From positions 124,001 through 188,000 of the forward strand of contig NZ_QXTH01000005.1 of assembly GCF_003946865.1 (NCBI RefSeq): a DNA stretch of 64,000 nt. The letters run 5' to 3'. Below the pieces are notes generated by a model. That model made no database searches and was not told the DNA's origin. It was given only the letters and a program-made list of their open reading frames with translations. A program made the position numbers and the translations under genes. Shown here one piece after another: positions 22,831 through 31,169 of the stretch (positions are counted from its first letter, which is position 1; each line of letters starts with the position of its first letter). Source of the stretch: Antribacter gilvus. Its GTDB lineage: Bacteria > Actinomycetota > Actinomycetes > Actinomycetales > Cellulomonadaceae.

Positions 22831-24507
22831 TCACTCGAACGTGTCGAACAGGACCACGCCGTCGCGCAGCGTGTGGAGGCACTCGGGGGCGGCCGCGTCA
22901 GGCGCGAGATCCGGCAGCAGGGGCGACCCCGCGCGCGCCTCCGCGCTCCACGAGCTCAGCCGGCCCGGCACGCTCTGCACGCCCAGGCGCTCCGCCCGCC
23001 ACACCGCCAGGTGCGCCGGCGCACCCACGCGCAGCTCGCCCGCACCCGTGTGGTCCAGCCCGGCCAGGCGCCAGCCCGCCCGCGTGTGCGCCCGGAACGC
23101 CGCCCGCGCCGACACCCGCTGGTCCGGGTCCTCGTGGCTCGTCGCCGCACGGACCCCGGCCCACGGGTCCGCCGGGGTCACCGGGGTGTCCGACCCGTAC
23201 GCCACCGGCACGCCCGCACCCGCGAGGTCCGCGAACGGCAGCAACGACCCCGCCCGCACCGCACCCAGGCGCGACGCGTACATCCCCGACGAACCGCCCC
23301 ACACCGCGCCGAACGTCGGCTGCAACGACAGGCTCACCCCGTGCAGCAGCAGCACCCCCAACGCGTTCGCGTCCACGAACAGCGCGTGCTCGATCCGGTG
23401 GTGCGCCGCACGCAGCGCCCCCGGCCCGTCCACCTGCGCCGCGACCTGCAGACCCAGCACCACCTCGTCCATCGCCCGGTCGCCGATGACATGGAACCCG
23501 GCCTGCTTGCCCACCGCCGTCACCGCCGACAGGTGGTTCGCCACCTCCTCGGCCGACAGGTACAGCTCGCCGTACCAGGCCTCCCCCGCCGGACCCGACA
23601 TCAGGTCCGAGTACGGGGTCCGCAGCGCCGCCGTACGCGACCCCAGCGACCCGTCCACGTTCAGGTCCCCGCCGATCCCCGTCAGCCACGGCAGCTCCGC
23701 CAGGAGGGCACGCGCGTCGTCGGCCGTCTCGCACAGCTCGCCCCGGTACGCCGCCACGTGCGGCAGCCCGTTCGCCGGGTCCGCCGTCAGCGCCATCAGC
23801 TCCGTCAGGCCCGCCCGCGTGTCCACGTGCGGCGCACTCATCTCGTGCACCCCCACGATGCCCTGCCGCGCCCAGCCCTCCAGCGCCCGCCGGTACGCCC
23901 GGGTGCGCCGCGCCGACGTCACGTCCTGCGCCAGGTCCCGCGCCACGTGGTGCGCCTCACCCGTCACCGTGCCGTCCTCGGCCAGCCCCGGCAGGTGGTC
24001 CAGCCCCGCACGCTCTGCCAGCGCCGTCGAGATCACCGCCGAGTGAACGTCCACCCGCGCCGCGTACACCGCACGACCGCCGCACGCCGCGTCCAGCTCG
24101 GACCGCGAGAACGCCCGGCCCTCCGGCCACGACAGCTCGTCCCACCCGAACGCGAGGAGCACCTCCTCGCCCGACGGGTCCTCCGCCGCGAGCTTGCGCG
24201 CCCCCAGGTGCAGTGCCGCCAGCGCGTCCGCGAGGGAACGCACGCCGGCGCTCGCGGAGAGGTCCACGGCCTGCGAGGAGAGCCCGGTCTCGAGCGTGTG
24301 CACGTGGGCGTCGACGAATCCCGGGGCCACGAGCGCGCCGTCGAGGTCGATCACGCGGTCGGCGCGAGCGGCGAGCCCGGCAGCGGTGTCGTCGGAACCC
24401 AGCCACGCGACCACGCCGTCGTCCACGAGGATGGCCTCGGCGAAGGGGTCGGTGGACGAGTGGACGACGCCACCCCGGTACAGGATCGAACGCGCAGGCT
24501 GACTCAC
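22831..24507 (-). CDS. Amidohydrolase (YtcJ-like, metal-dependent)
   Basis: A 558-residue amidohydrolase-superfamily protein of the YtcJ/exoenzyme-regulatory type. GALVAPGFVDAHVHTLE holds the HxH metal ligands (near residue 70), HVIGDRAMDEVV and HRIEHALFVD carry later histidines, and YGSDTPVTPADPWAGVRAAT the conserved aspartate. Length is typical. Substrate unknown. It starts at GTG 24507 with TAGAGT 6 nt upstream and lies 17 bp downstream of helY. Confidence 0.88.
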   Translation of the reverse strand: MSQPARSILYRGGVVHSSTDPFAEAILVDDGVVAWLGSDDTAAGLAARADRVIDLDGALVAPGFVDAHVHTLETGLSSQAVDLSASAGVRSLADALAALHLGARKLAAEDPSGEEVLLAFGWDELSWPEGRAFSRSELDAACGGRAVYAARVDVHSAVISTALAERAGLDHLPGLAEDGTVTGEAHHVARDLAQDVTSARRTRAYRRALEGWARQGIVGVHEMSAPHVDTRAGLTELMALTADPANGLPHVAAYRGELCETADDARALLAELPWLTGIGGDLNVDGSLGSRTAALRTPYSDLMSGPAGEAWYGELYLSAEEVANHLSAVTAVGKQAGFHVIGDRAMDEVVLGLQVAAQVDGPGALRAAHHRIEHALFVDANALGVLLLHGVSLSLQPTFGAVWGGSSGMYASRLGAVRAGSLLPFADLAGAGVPVAYGSDTPVTPADPWAGVRAATSHEDPDQRVSARAAFRAHTRAGWRLAGLDHTGAGELRVGAPAHLAVWRAERLGVQSVPGRLSSWSAEARAGSPLLPDLAPDAAAPECLHTLRDGVVLFDTFE

Positions 24508-24513
24508 GGTGGG

Positions 24514-24519
24514 ACTCTA
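24514..24519 (-). promoter_or_regulatory. Leaderless -10 box of the amidohydrolase gene
   Basis: TAGAGT on the minus strand, 6 nt before the GTG; it lies just beyond the helY stop, so the gene can be expressed separately. Confidence 0.5.
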
Positions 24520-24524
24520 TGTGA

Positions 24525-27422
24525 TTACAGGCTGGAGTACGCCACCACACCTCGAAGAACTTGGTCCTGCGCCTTGCGGGCCGTGGTCCGCAGGGCGGGC
24601 GACGGCGCCGCACCGGCCAGCTGGTCCAGCACGTCCACCACCTGCTTGCACCAGCGCACGAAGTCGCCCGCGGCGAGGTCCGAGCCCTTGAGGACCGCGT
24701 CCAGGCCCTTGCCGGAGGCCCAGCGGTGCACGGCGGTGACCATCCCGTCGTCGAGCGGGCTCGTCGACGAGATGCCGTGGGCCTGCTCCAGGTCGTCCAC
24801 CGCGGACCAGACCCGCGTGGTCGCGTCCAGCGCCCGCGCGAGGCGGCCGGTGGGGCCGCCGGGCAGGTACGGCTCCACCGGGTCGTCGCGGCGGCCCTGG
24901 TAGACCACCGTCGACACGGCGGCCGCGAGGCCGGGCGCGTCGAGGCCGTCCCACACGCCGCGGCGCAGGCACTCGGCGAGCAGCAGGTCGTTCTCGGCGT
25001 AGAGGCGGCGGAGCCAGCGGCCGTCGTCGGTCACGCGGAGGCCCGCCTTGGCGCTGCGGTCCAGGTAGCCGAGCTCGAGCAGCACGTCGCACGTCTTGTC
25101 GAAGACCCGCGCGATGGAGCCGGTGCGGCCCTCGACGCGGCGCACGAGCTGGTCGTGCTCCTTCTTGAGGCGGCTCCAGCGCTCGGCCCAGCGGGCGTGG
25201 TCGTCGCGGTCCGGGCAGGCGTGGCAGGGGTGCGCGCGCAGCTGCCTGCGCAGGCGCGACAGCTCGGCGTCGCTCGCCGCGTCGCCGCCGCCGGAGGGGC
25301 GGCTCGTGCGGCTGCCCCGGTCCCGCGGGTCGGAGACGGCGCCGAGGGCGGCCCGCATCGACGACACGAGGTCGCGCCGGGCGGCGGGCTGGCGGGCGTT
25401 GAACGTCTTGGGGACGCGCACGGTGGTGACGGTGCGCAGCCCGCCCGGCGCGTCGGCCAGCGTGAGCTTCTTCACCTGCCGCTCCTGGGTCAGCACGGTG
25501 GGACGCGGGCCGTCGAAACCGCCCGGCTCGCCGGGGTCGAGGATGAGCACGTAGCCGCGCCGTCGGCCCGAGGGAATCTCCACCACGTCCCCGCGGCGCA
25601 GCCGCTCCATCGCCGAGATGACCTGGGCGCGCTGCGTGCCGGCCTCGGCACGGGAGAGCTCCTTCTCCCGGTCGCCGATCGCCTCGCGGATCTCCATGTA
25701 CTCGCCGAAGTCGCCGACGTCGCACGTCATCGCCTCGGCGTAGCCGTCCAGCGCCTCCGCGTGCGCCTGCGCCTGCTTGGCGAGGCCCACGACGCCGCGG
25801 TCGGCCTGGAACTGCGCGAACGACGTCTCCAGCACCTCGCGCGCCCGGTCGCGGCCCACCTGGGCCACGAGGTTGACCGCCATGTTGTACGTGGGGCGGA
25901 AGCTGGACCGCAGCGGGTACAGGCGCTTGGACGCGAGTCCGGCCAGGGCCACCGGGTCGAGCGCCCCGTGGTCGACGACGACGGCGTGCCCCTCGACGTC
26001 GATCCCCCGGCGCCCGGCCCGGCCGGTGAGCTGGGTGTACTCCCCCGGCGTGACGGGGACGTGCGCGGAGCCGTCCCACTTGACCAGCTTGTCGAGCACC
26101 ACGGACCGCGCGGGCATGTTGATGCCCAGCGCCAGCGTCTCGGTGGCGAACACGACCTTGACGAGGCCGCGCGAGAAGAGCTCCTCGACGGTCTCCTTGA
26201 ACACCGGCAGCATGCCCGCGTGGTGCGAGGCGATGCCCCGCGCCAGCGCCTGCGACCAGGACCAGTACCCGAGGACGTCCAAGTCCTCCGGCGGGATCGC
26301 GGCGGTGCGCTGCTCGGCCAGGGCGCGGATCTCCGTCTCCTCCTGCGCCGAGGTGAGCTTGAGGCCCGCCTTGAGGCACTGCTCCACGGCCGCCTCGCAC
26401 CCGGCACGCGAGAAGATGAAGTAGATGGCGGGCAGCAGGTCGTCGTGCGCCAGCGCGTCGATCACGACGAAGCGCGGCGGCGTGCGCCGGCTCGGGACGC
26501 CCTGGTGGCCGCCGGCCGGGCCGCCCGGGCCGCCCGGTCCGATGCGGCGCCCGCCCGGACCCCGGTAGCCGCGGTCGCCGCGTCCGCGGTACCCGCGTCC
26601 TCGCCCGCCGCGCTCGTCGCGGTCCCCGCCGCGACCGCCGCGGAAGGCGGCGAGCAGGTCGGGGTTGATGGGCGGCGTCACGCCGGGGTCGGTGACGTCG
26701 ACGTGCCCGCCGTACAGGTCGAGCAGGCGCGGCACGCCGTGCGGCTCGGCCGACGACAGCAGCACGTGCTGCCACAGGGGCACCGGCCGGTGCTCGCTCA
26801 CGACCACGGCCGTGTCGCCGCGCACCATCTCGAGCCAGTCGCCGAACTCCTCCGCGTTGGACACCGTGGCCGACAGCGACACGAGCTGCACGTCGTCCGA
26901 CAGGTGGATGATGACCTCTTCCCACACCGGCCCGCGGAAGCGGTCTGCCAGGTAGTGGACCTCGTCCATCACCACGTACGCCAGGCCGTCCAGCGTGGAC
27001 GAGCCCGCGTAGAGCATGTTGCGCAGCACCTCTGTGGTCATGACCACGATGGGCGCGTCGCCGTTGATCGTGGAGTCGCCCGTGAGGAGGCCCACGTTGT
27101 CGGCGCCGTGGCGGCGCACCAGGTCGCCGTACTTCTGGTTCGACAGGGCCTTGATCGGCGTCGTGTAGAACGCCTTGCGTCCGCTGGCCAGGGCCAGGTG
27201 CACGGCGAACTCGCCCACCACGGTCTTGCCCGCTCCGGTGGGCGCGGCGACAAGCACGCCGCGGCCCTCCTCGAGGGCGGTGCACGCGCGTACCTGGAAG
27301 TCGTCAAGGGTGAAGCCGAGGATCTCGCGGAACTTGGCGAGCTCGCCGGTGTTCGCCAGCTTCTCGGCCTCTGCGCGGGCCTGGGCGGCGGCGAACCGCT
27401 CGGCGGGGCTGAGCTGCGTCAT
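24525..27422 (-). CDS. helY: DEAD/DEAH box RNA helicase HelY (Ski2/Mtr4-like)
   Basis: A 965-residue superfamily 2 helicase. Motifs in order: Q-like FTLDDFQVRA, Walker A APTGAGKTVVGEF (near 60), MDEVHYLADRFRGPVWEE (motif II), LSATVSNAEEFGDW, LFSRGLVKVVFATETLALGI and QLTGRAGRRGID (motif VI). The C-terminal 170 residues are the DSHCT domain. Around residues 255-305 there is an Arg/Gly-rich insert (GGRGRGYRGRGDRGYRGPGG) between helicase lobes, an RGG-type low-complexity RNA-binding segment. The ATG is 6 nt after TAGGCT. tatA, tatC and the lipid-kinase gene lie upstream on the same strand. Confidence 0.93.
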   Translation of the reverse strand: MTQLSPAERFAAAQARAEAEKLANTGELAKFREILGFTLDDFQVRACTALEEGRGVLVAAPTGAGKTVVGEFAVHLALASGRKAFYTTPIKALSNQKYGDLVRRHGADNVGLLTGDSTINGDAPIVVMTTEVLRNMLYAGSSTLDGLAYVVMDEVHYLADRFRGPVWEEVIIHLSDDVQLVSLSATVSNAEEFGDWLEMVRGDTAVVVSEHRPVPLWQHVLLSSAEPHGVPRLLDLYGGHVDVTDPGVTPPINPDLLAAFRGGRGGDRDERGGRGRGYRGRGDRGYRGPGGRRIGPGGPGGPAGGHQGVPSRRTPPRFVVIDALAHDDLLPAIYFIFSRAGCEAAVEQCLKAGLKLTSAQEETEIRALAEQRTAAIPPEDLDVLGYWSWSQALARGIASHHAGMLPVFKETVEELFSRGLVKVVFATETLALGINMPARSVVLDKLVKWDGSAHVPVTPGEYTQLTGRAGRRGIDVEGHAVVVDHGALDPVALAGLASKRLYPLRSSFRPTYNMAVNLVAQVGRDRAREVLETSFAQFQADRGVVGLAKQAQAHAEALDGYAEAMTCDVGDFGEYMEIREAIGDREKELSRAEAGTQRAQVISAMERLRRGDVVEIPSGRRRGYVLILDPGEPGGFDGPRPTVLTQERQVKKLTLADAPGGLRTVTTVRVPKTFNARQPAARRDLVSSMRAALGAVSDPRDRGSRTSRPSGGGDAASDAELSRLRRQLRAHPCHACPDRDDHARWAERWSRLKKEHDQLVRRVEGRTGSIARVFDKTCDVLLELGYLDRSAKAGLRVTDDGRWLRRLYAENDLLLAECLRRGVWDGLDAPGLAAAVSTVVYQGRRDDPVEPYLPGGPTGRLARALDATTRVWSAVDDLEQAHGISSTSPLDDGMVTAVHRWASGKGLDAVLKGSDLAAGDFVRWCKQVVDVLDQLAGAAPSPALRTTARKAQDQVLRGVVAYSSL

Positions 27423-27428
27423 ACGCCC

Positions 27429-27434
27429 AGCCTA
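27429..27434 (-). promoter_or_regulatory. Leaderless -10 box of helY
   Basis: TAGGCT on the minus strand, 6 nt before the ATG; it overlaps the stop region of the preceding gene. Confidence 0.55.
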
Positions 27435-28493
27435 CGGTGGACCGCCCACACCCCCCGCCAGAACGCGCAACGCCCCGGGCCGCACCTCGGCACGCAGGGG
27501 CAACGTCCCGAGCAGCTCGCCGTCGGCGTAGGCGGCCGGGGGGTGCCCGACGCCGTCGCTCGGCCTGGCCTCCACCGTCACCGCCCGGCAGCGCACCACG
27601 TGCACCGCGGGGTGCGACAGGTGGCGGCCGTGCGCGAGCAGGCGCGGGAACAGCAGCGCGGCCCCGGCTCGGTCGAGGTTGGCGGCGATCACGACGTCGA
27701 GGAGGCCGTCGTCGGTGCTCGCGTGCGGCGCGATGAGCATGCCGCCGCCGATGCGCGGGCCGTTGGCGGCGGTGACCACCGCGGCGTCGCCGGTCCAGGC
27801 GAGGGTGCGGCCCACGGGGCCGCGCTGCACGGCGGGATGGGCGCCGGGGAGGGTGACCAGGTCGTCGTGGGGTACGCCCTCGAACGTCAGGTGGTACCCG
27901 TAGCGGAGGTAGGTGGCGAGGGCACCGAGGGCGGCGATCGTGTACCGGGAGCTGCCGCGCGGGTGCACCATCGCGTTGGCGCGGGCGTTCACGGCGGCGT
28001 CGAGACCCGCGGAGAGGGCACCGGCGAACCATGTGCCGCCGTCGGCCCCCGGGTTGGCGACGTGGCCCGTGACGTAGACCGCGTCCACGGCGCGGACGCC
28101 CGGTTCGCCCTCGGAGAGGTACGCGTGGAGCACGTCGCAGGCGTGCCGGGTGGTGAGCGTGGGGAGGCCGAGGGCGCTCGCGAAGTCGTTGCCCGTGCCG
28201 ACCGGGACGATGCCGAGCGGCACGTCGGTCCCGGCCACGACCTGGAGGCCGAGGTGGACCATGCCGTCGCCGCCCACGACCACGAGGGCGTCCAGCTTCT
28301 CCCGGAGGGCACGCTGGGCCCGCTCGGAGGCGAGGGCCGCGCTGCGGCCGGAGAGGTCCCAGACGTCGTGCCCGGCGTCGTGGAGGTAGCTGATGACGGC
28401 GTGGCCGGCGACGCGACCCCGTCCCTTGCCGGCGGACGGGTTCACGACGACGCCCAGGCGTCGTCGCCCGGGCGTCGTGGAAGAGGTGCTCAC
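27432..28493 (-). CDS. Diacylglycerol kinase-family lipid kinase
   Basis: A 353-residue DagK/sphingosine-kinase-fold protein. It begins RLGVVVNPSAGKGRG (nucleotide-binding loop), then LDALVVVGGDGMVHLGLQ (GGDG motif, catalytic) and LGIVPVGTGNDFASALGLP, all diagnostic. It phosphorylates diacylglycerol or a related lipid at the membrane. It overlaps tatC by 4 bp (ATGA), so the two are translationally coupled. Confidence 0.93.
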   Translation of the reverse strand: MSTSSTTPGRRRLGVVVNPSAGKGRGRVAGHAVISYLHDAGHDVWDLSGRSAALASERAQRALREKLDALVVVGGDGMVHLGLQVVAGTDVPLGIVPVGTGNDFASALGLPTLTTRHACDVLHAYLSEGEPGVRAVDAVYVTGHVANPGADGGTWFAGALSAGLDAAVNARANAMVHPRGSSRYTIAALGALATYLRYGYHLTFEGVPHDDLVTLPGAHPAVQRGPVGRTLAWTGDAAVVTAANGPRIGGGMLIAPHASTDDGLLDVVIAANLDRAGAALLFPRLLAHGRHLSHPAVHVVRCRAVTVEARPSDGVGHPPAAYADGELLGTLPLRAEVRPGALRVLAGGVGGPP

Positions 28494-29263
28494 GCCACGT
28501 CAGCGTAGCGGCGTTCGACCTGCCGGTCGTGCATGATCGCGATGCCCACGGCGCCGAAGAAGAGCAGGCAGATCGGCAGCGCCACCAGGATCATCGTGAG
28601 CGCGTCCGGCGTGGGGGTGATGATCGCCGCGAAGGTGAACGCGATGAGCACCGCCCACCGCCAGCCCGCCAGCAGGCTCTTGCCCTGGACGATGCCGGCG
28701 AAGTTCAGCGCCACCAGGATGACCGGTGAGACGAACGACAGCCCGAACGCCAGGATGAGCCGCATGACGAAGCTCAGATACTCCTGGGCGTTGTTGAAGT
28801 TCGACGTGTCGTCGGGCACGAAACCCGTGAGGATCCCCACCGCGTGCGGCAGCACCAGCCACGCCATGAACGCGCCGGCCAGGAACAGCGGCACCGCTGC
28901 CCCGACGAAGCCGAACGCGTAGCGCCGCTCCTTCGACGTGAGGCCAGGTGTGACGAACGCCCAGAACTGGTACAGCCACCACGGGCACGTCAGGAAGACG
29001 GCCAGGAACAGCGAGACCTTGATCTTGGTGTCCAGGGCCGCCGTGAGGCCCGTGAAGTTCAGCGTGACCGGGATGTCGCGCGCCTCGGACGCCTCCTTCA
29101 GCGGTGCCTGCAACAGCTCCATGAGCGGGTCGTAGGCGTACCAGCCGAGGACCGCGCCCAGGACGAGGCCGACGGCCACGAGGACGAACCGCTTGCGGAC
29201 CTCGAGCAGGTGCTCGAGGAGCGACATGCGGCCGTCGGCCGGCCGCTCGGTACGGAGAGGCAC
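28490..29263 (-). CDS. tatC: Sec-independent protein translocase subunit TatC
   Basis: A 257-residue protein with six transmembrane helices. The conserved N-terminal MSLLEHLLEVRKRF (with the signal-peptide-binding glutamate) and FWAFVTPGLTSKERRYAF (cytoplasmic loop) are typical. It recognises twin-arginine signal peptides. GTG start. It lies 4 bp after tatA in the same operon. Confidence 0.96.
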   Translation of the reverse strand: MPLRTERPADGRMSLLEHLLEVRKRFVLVAVGLVLGAVLGWYAYDPLMELLQAPLKEASEARDIPVTLNFTGLTAALDTKIKVSLFLAVFLTCPWWLYQFWAFVTPGLTSKERRYAFGFVGAAVPLFLAGAFMAWLVLPHAVGILTGFVPDDTSNFNNAQEYLSFVMRLILAFGLSFVSPVILVALNFAGIVQGKSLLAGWRWAVLIAFTFAAIITPTPDALTMILVALPICLLFFGAVGIAIMHDRQVERRYADVA

Positions 29264-29267
29264 AGTG

Positions 29268-29537
29268 TCAGGCCTTGGGGCTCTCGTCGTCCTTCACGAC
29301 CGGCTGCGCGGTGGCGGCGGTGGTGTTGGGGGTGGCGGTGGTGTTCGGGGCGGCGTCGACCCTGGAGTCGTTGACGTCCTTCTTGTCCTTGTCCTCACGC
29401 AGGTCGTTGATCTCGCTCTTGAAGATCTTCATCGACTGGCCGACGCTCTTGGCCAGGCCCGGCAGACGGGTGGACCCGAACAGCAGCAGGACGACGACGA
29501 GCAGGACGATCCAGTGCCACGGCTGCATGGCGCCCAT
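29268..29537 (-). CDS. tatA: Sec-independent protein translocase subunit TatA
   Basis: An 89-residue protein. One N-terminal transmembrane helix (WHWIVLLVVVLLLFG) is followed by the hinge STRLPGLAKSVGQSMKIFKSEI amphipathic helix and a polar Thr/Asn-rich tail. It forms the pore of the Tat export system with TatC. The ATG follows GAAGGGG. TAAGAT at 29575-29580 (minus strand) could be its -10, giving the tat operon its own promoter. Confidence 0.95.
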   Translation of the reverse strand: MGAMQPWHWIVLLVVVLLLFGSTRLPGLAKSVGQSMKIFKSEINDLREDKDKKDVNDSRVDAAPNTTATPNTTAATAQPVVKDDESPKA

Positions 29538-29574
29538 GGTGTGTTCCCCTTCCGGGACGACAGTGGTAAGGCCG

Positions 29575-29580
29575 ATCTTA
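29575..29580 (-). promoter_or_regulatory. Possible -10 box of the tat operon
   Basis: TAAGAT on the minus strand, 37 bp upstream of the tatA ATG. No clear -35. Confidence 0.35.
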
Positions 29581-29694
29581 GTCAGTCCCGGGAGGCCGGA
29601 AGGTAGCCCTCCGGTGGACGGAAGGTTGCGCGGGCTCCTCTGCGCCGTCGCGGGCGCTGGGCCTGCGCTGTTGTGCGCGGCGCGTCCGCGCGGG

Positions 29695-30198
29695 ATGCTG
29701 CGGGACGTGCTGACCTTCCGCTGGTTCGCGGCCCCCGTCCCCGACTCCCTGCCCGTCTCCCAGGTCTACGGCTGGTGCTTCGCCGAGTGCGGCCGGGTCC
29801 TCCTGCGGGACGACGCCGGAAAGATCGGCATGCCCGGCGGCAAGCCCGAGCCCGGGGAGACCCGGGAGGAGACGCTGCACCGCGAGGCGATGGAGGAGTG
29901 CCAGATCATGCTGGACTCCCCCGTATATCTCGGCTACCAGGAGGTGACGCCCTCCGACGGCGCTCGCCCGTACGCGCAGATGCGGTACGCGGTGCGGATC
30001 GCCTCGTTCCTCCCCCGGGCCGTGGATCCCGACAAGGGGCGCATGTACCGGCGGCTGCTCACGCCCGTGCACCGCGCGCCCGCCCGGCTCGACTGGGGAG
30101 TGCCCAACCTGCTGCAGGCCGCGGCCGCGGCGCTCGTGGCCGAGGTGCAGCTCGGGCTCGACCCCGACGCGAGCGGGGTGGACGGGTACCGGGACTGA
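29695..30198 (+). CDS. NUDIX hydrolase
   Basis: A 167-residue NUDIX-fold protein. The box GKPEPGETREETLHREAMEE (about residues 51-70) fits GX5EX7REUXEEXGU, except that the late glycine is Gln (EECQI). The preceding GWCFAECGRVLLRDDAGK strand is typical. It hydrolyses a nucleoside diphosphate linked to another group; the substrate is unknown. The start is uncertain: ATG 29695 or GTG 29707, neither with a clear ribosome site. It is divergent from tatA and ends 3 bp from the convergent sigma factor gene. Confidence 0.85.
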   Translation: MLRDVLTFRWFAAPVPDSLPVSQVYGWCFAECGRVLLRDDAGKIGMPGGKPEPGETREETLHREAMEECQIMLDSPVYLGYQEVTPSDGARPYAQMRYAVRIASFLPRAVDPDKGRMYRRLLTPVHRAPARLDWGVPNLLQAAAAALVAEVQLGLDPDASGVDGYRD

Positions 30199-30201
30199 GC
30201 T

Positions 30202-31164
30202 TCAGCCGCGAACCTCGCGACGGGCCTCGTGGCGGGCTTCGCGACGGGCCTCGTGGCGGGCGCGGAGGGCGGCGTCGTGGGCGGCCCACGCGTCGGCCAC
30301 GGGGCCGAGGTGCGCCAGCTTGTCCGGGTTGATGATGCCGCGGACCGTCTGGATCCGGCCGTCGAGCACGTCCAGGACGAGGATCGCGAGGATGCTCCCG
30401 TCCGCGGTGTGGAGGATCGCGCCCGGCTGCTGGTTCACGTCGAGCTCCTCGAACGTGATCCCCGTGCCGGTCATCATGGGTGAGTACCCCGCGAGCACCC
30501 GCGCGACCTTGTCGGCGCCGACCACCGGCCGGGCCAGCGCGGGCCCCTTGCCGCCGCCGTCCGCGACCGACTGTACGTCCGCGGCCAGCAGCTCCTTCAG
30601 GCCGTCGACGTCCCCGGCGCGCAGCGCGTCGAAGAACCGCGCCGCGAGCTCCTCCCGCTCCCGCCGGTCCGCCTCGAACCGCGGCCGTCCCGCGTCCATG
30701 TGCCGCCGCGCGCGCACCGCCAGCTGGCGGCACGCCGCCTCCGACCGCTCGACGGCGGCCGCCACCTCCGCATAACCGAACCCGAACACCTCGCGCAGCA
30801 CGAACACCGCCCGCTCCAGCGGGCTCAGCCGCTCGAGCAGGAGCAGCGCCGCCATCGAGACGGAGTCCGCCAGCTCAGCAGAACGCTCCGGCACCTCGAA
30901 CGTGTCGTTGACCAGAGGCTCCGGGAACCACGGCCCCGGATACGCCTCCCGGCGCACCCGGGCCGACCGCAGCACGTCCAGCGAGACCCGCGTGACCACC
31001 GCCGACAGGAACGACTTCACCGACACCGGCTCCGTGTCCGTCGCCTCGTAGCGCAGCCACGTCTCCTGGACGGCGTCCTCCGCCTCCGTCACGCTGCCGA
31101 GGATGCGGTAGGCGATCGCGAACAACAGCGGGCGCAGCTCGGTGAACTCCTCGGTACGGGTCAC
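30202..31164 (-). CDS. ECF41-type sigma factor (SigJ-like) with SnoaL-like C-terminal domain
   Basis: A 320-residue extracytoplasmic-function sigma factor. Sigma region 2 (LFAIAYRILGSVTEAEDAVQETWLRY) and region 4 (LSPLERAVFVLREVFGFGYAE) are followed by an NTF2/SnoaL-like domain carrying DGGGK and NPDKL, the two ECF41 signature motifs. GPWFPEPLV in the linker is also typical. In this group the C-terminal domain regulates the sigma factor in place of an anti-sigma protein. The C-terminus is an unusual Arg/His/Ala-rich repeat (ARHEARREARHEARRE). The GTG start lies 5 bp after the oxidoreductase gene, in one operon. Confidence 0.92.
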   Translation of the reverse strand: MTRTEEFTELRPLLFAIAYRILGSVTEAEDAVQETWLRYEATDTEPVSVKSFLSAVVTRVSLDVLRSARVRREAYPGPWFPEPLVNDTFEVPERSAELADSVSMAALLLLERLSPLERAVFVLREVFGFGYAEVAAAVERSEAACRQLAVRARRHMDAGRPRFEADRREREELAARFFDALRAGDVDGLKELLAADVQSVADGGGKGPALARPVVGADKVARVLAGYSPMMTGTGITFEELDVNQQPGAILHTADGSILAILVLDVLDGRIQTVRGIINPDKLAHLGPVADAWAAHDAALRARHEARREARHEARREVRG

Positions 31165-31169
31165 GGGAC

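Noticed and set aside
24561-28508. 1315-codon plus-strand open frame opposite helY and the lipid-kinase gene
   Set aside because: Antisense to well-defined genes, composition dominated by Arg/Val/Gly with no domain; a GC-driven artefact.
29275-29694. N-terminal extension of the NUDIX gene opposite tatA
   Set aside because: It is antisense to tatA and carries no NUDIX features; the domain begins after 29695.
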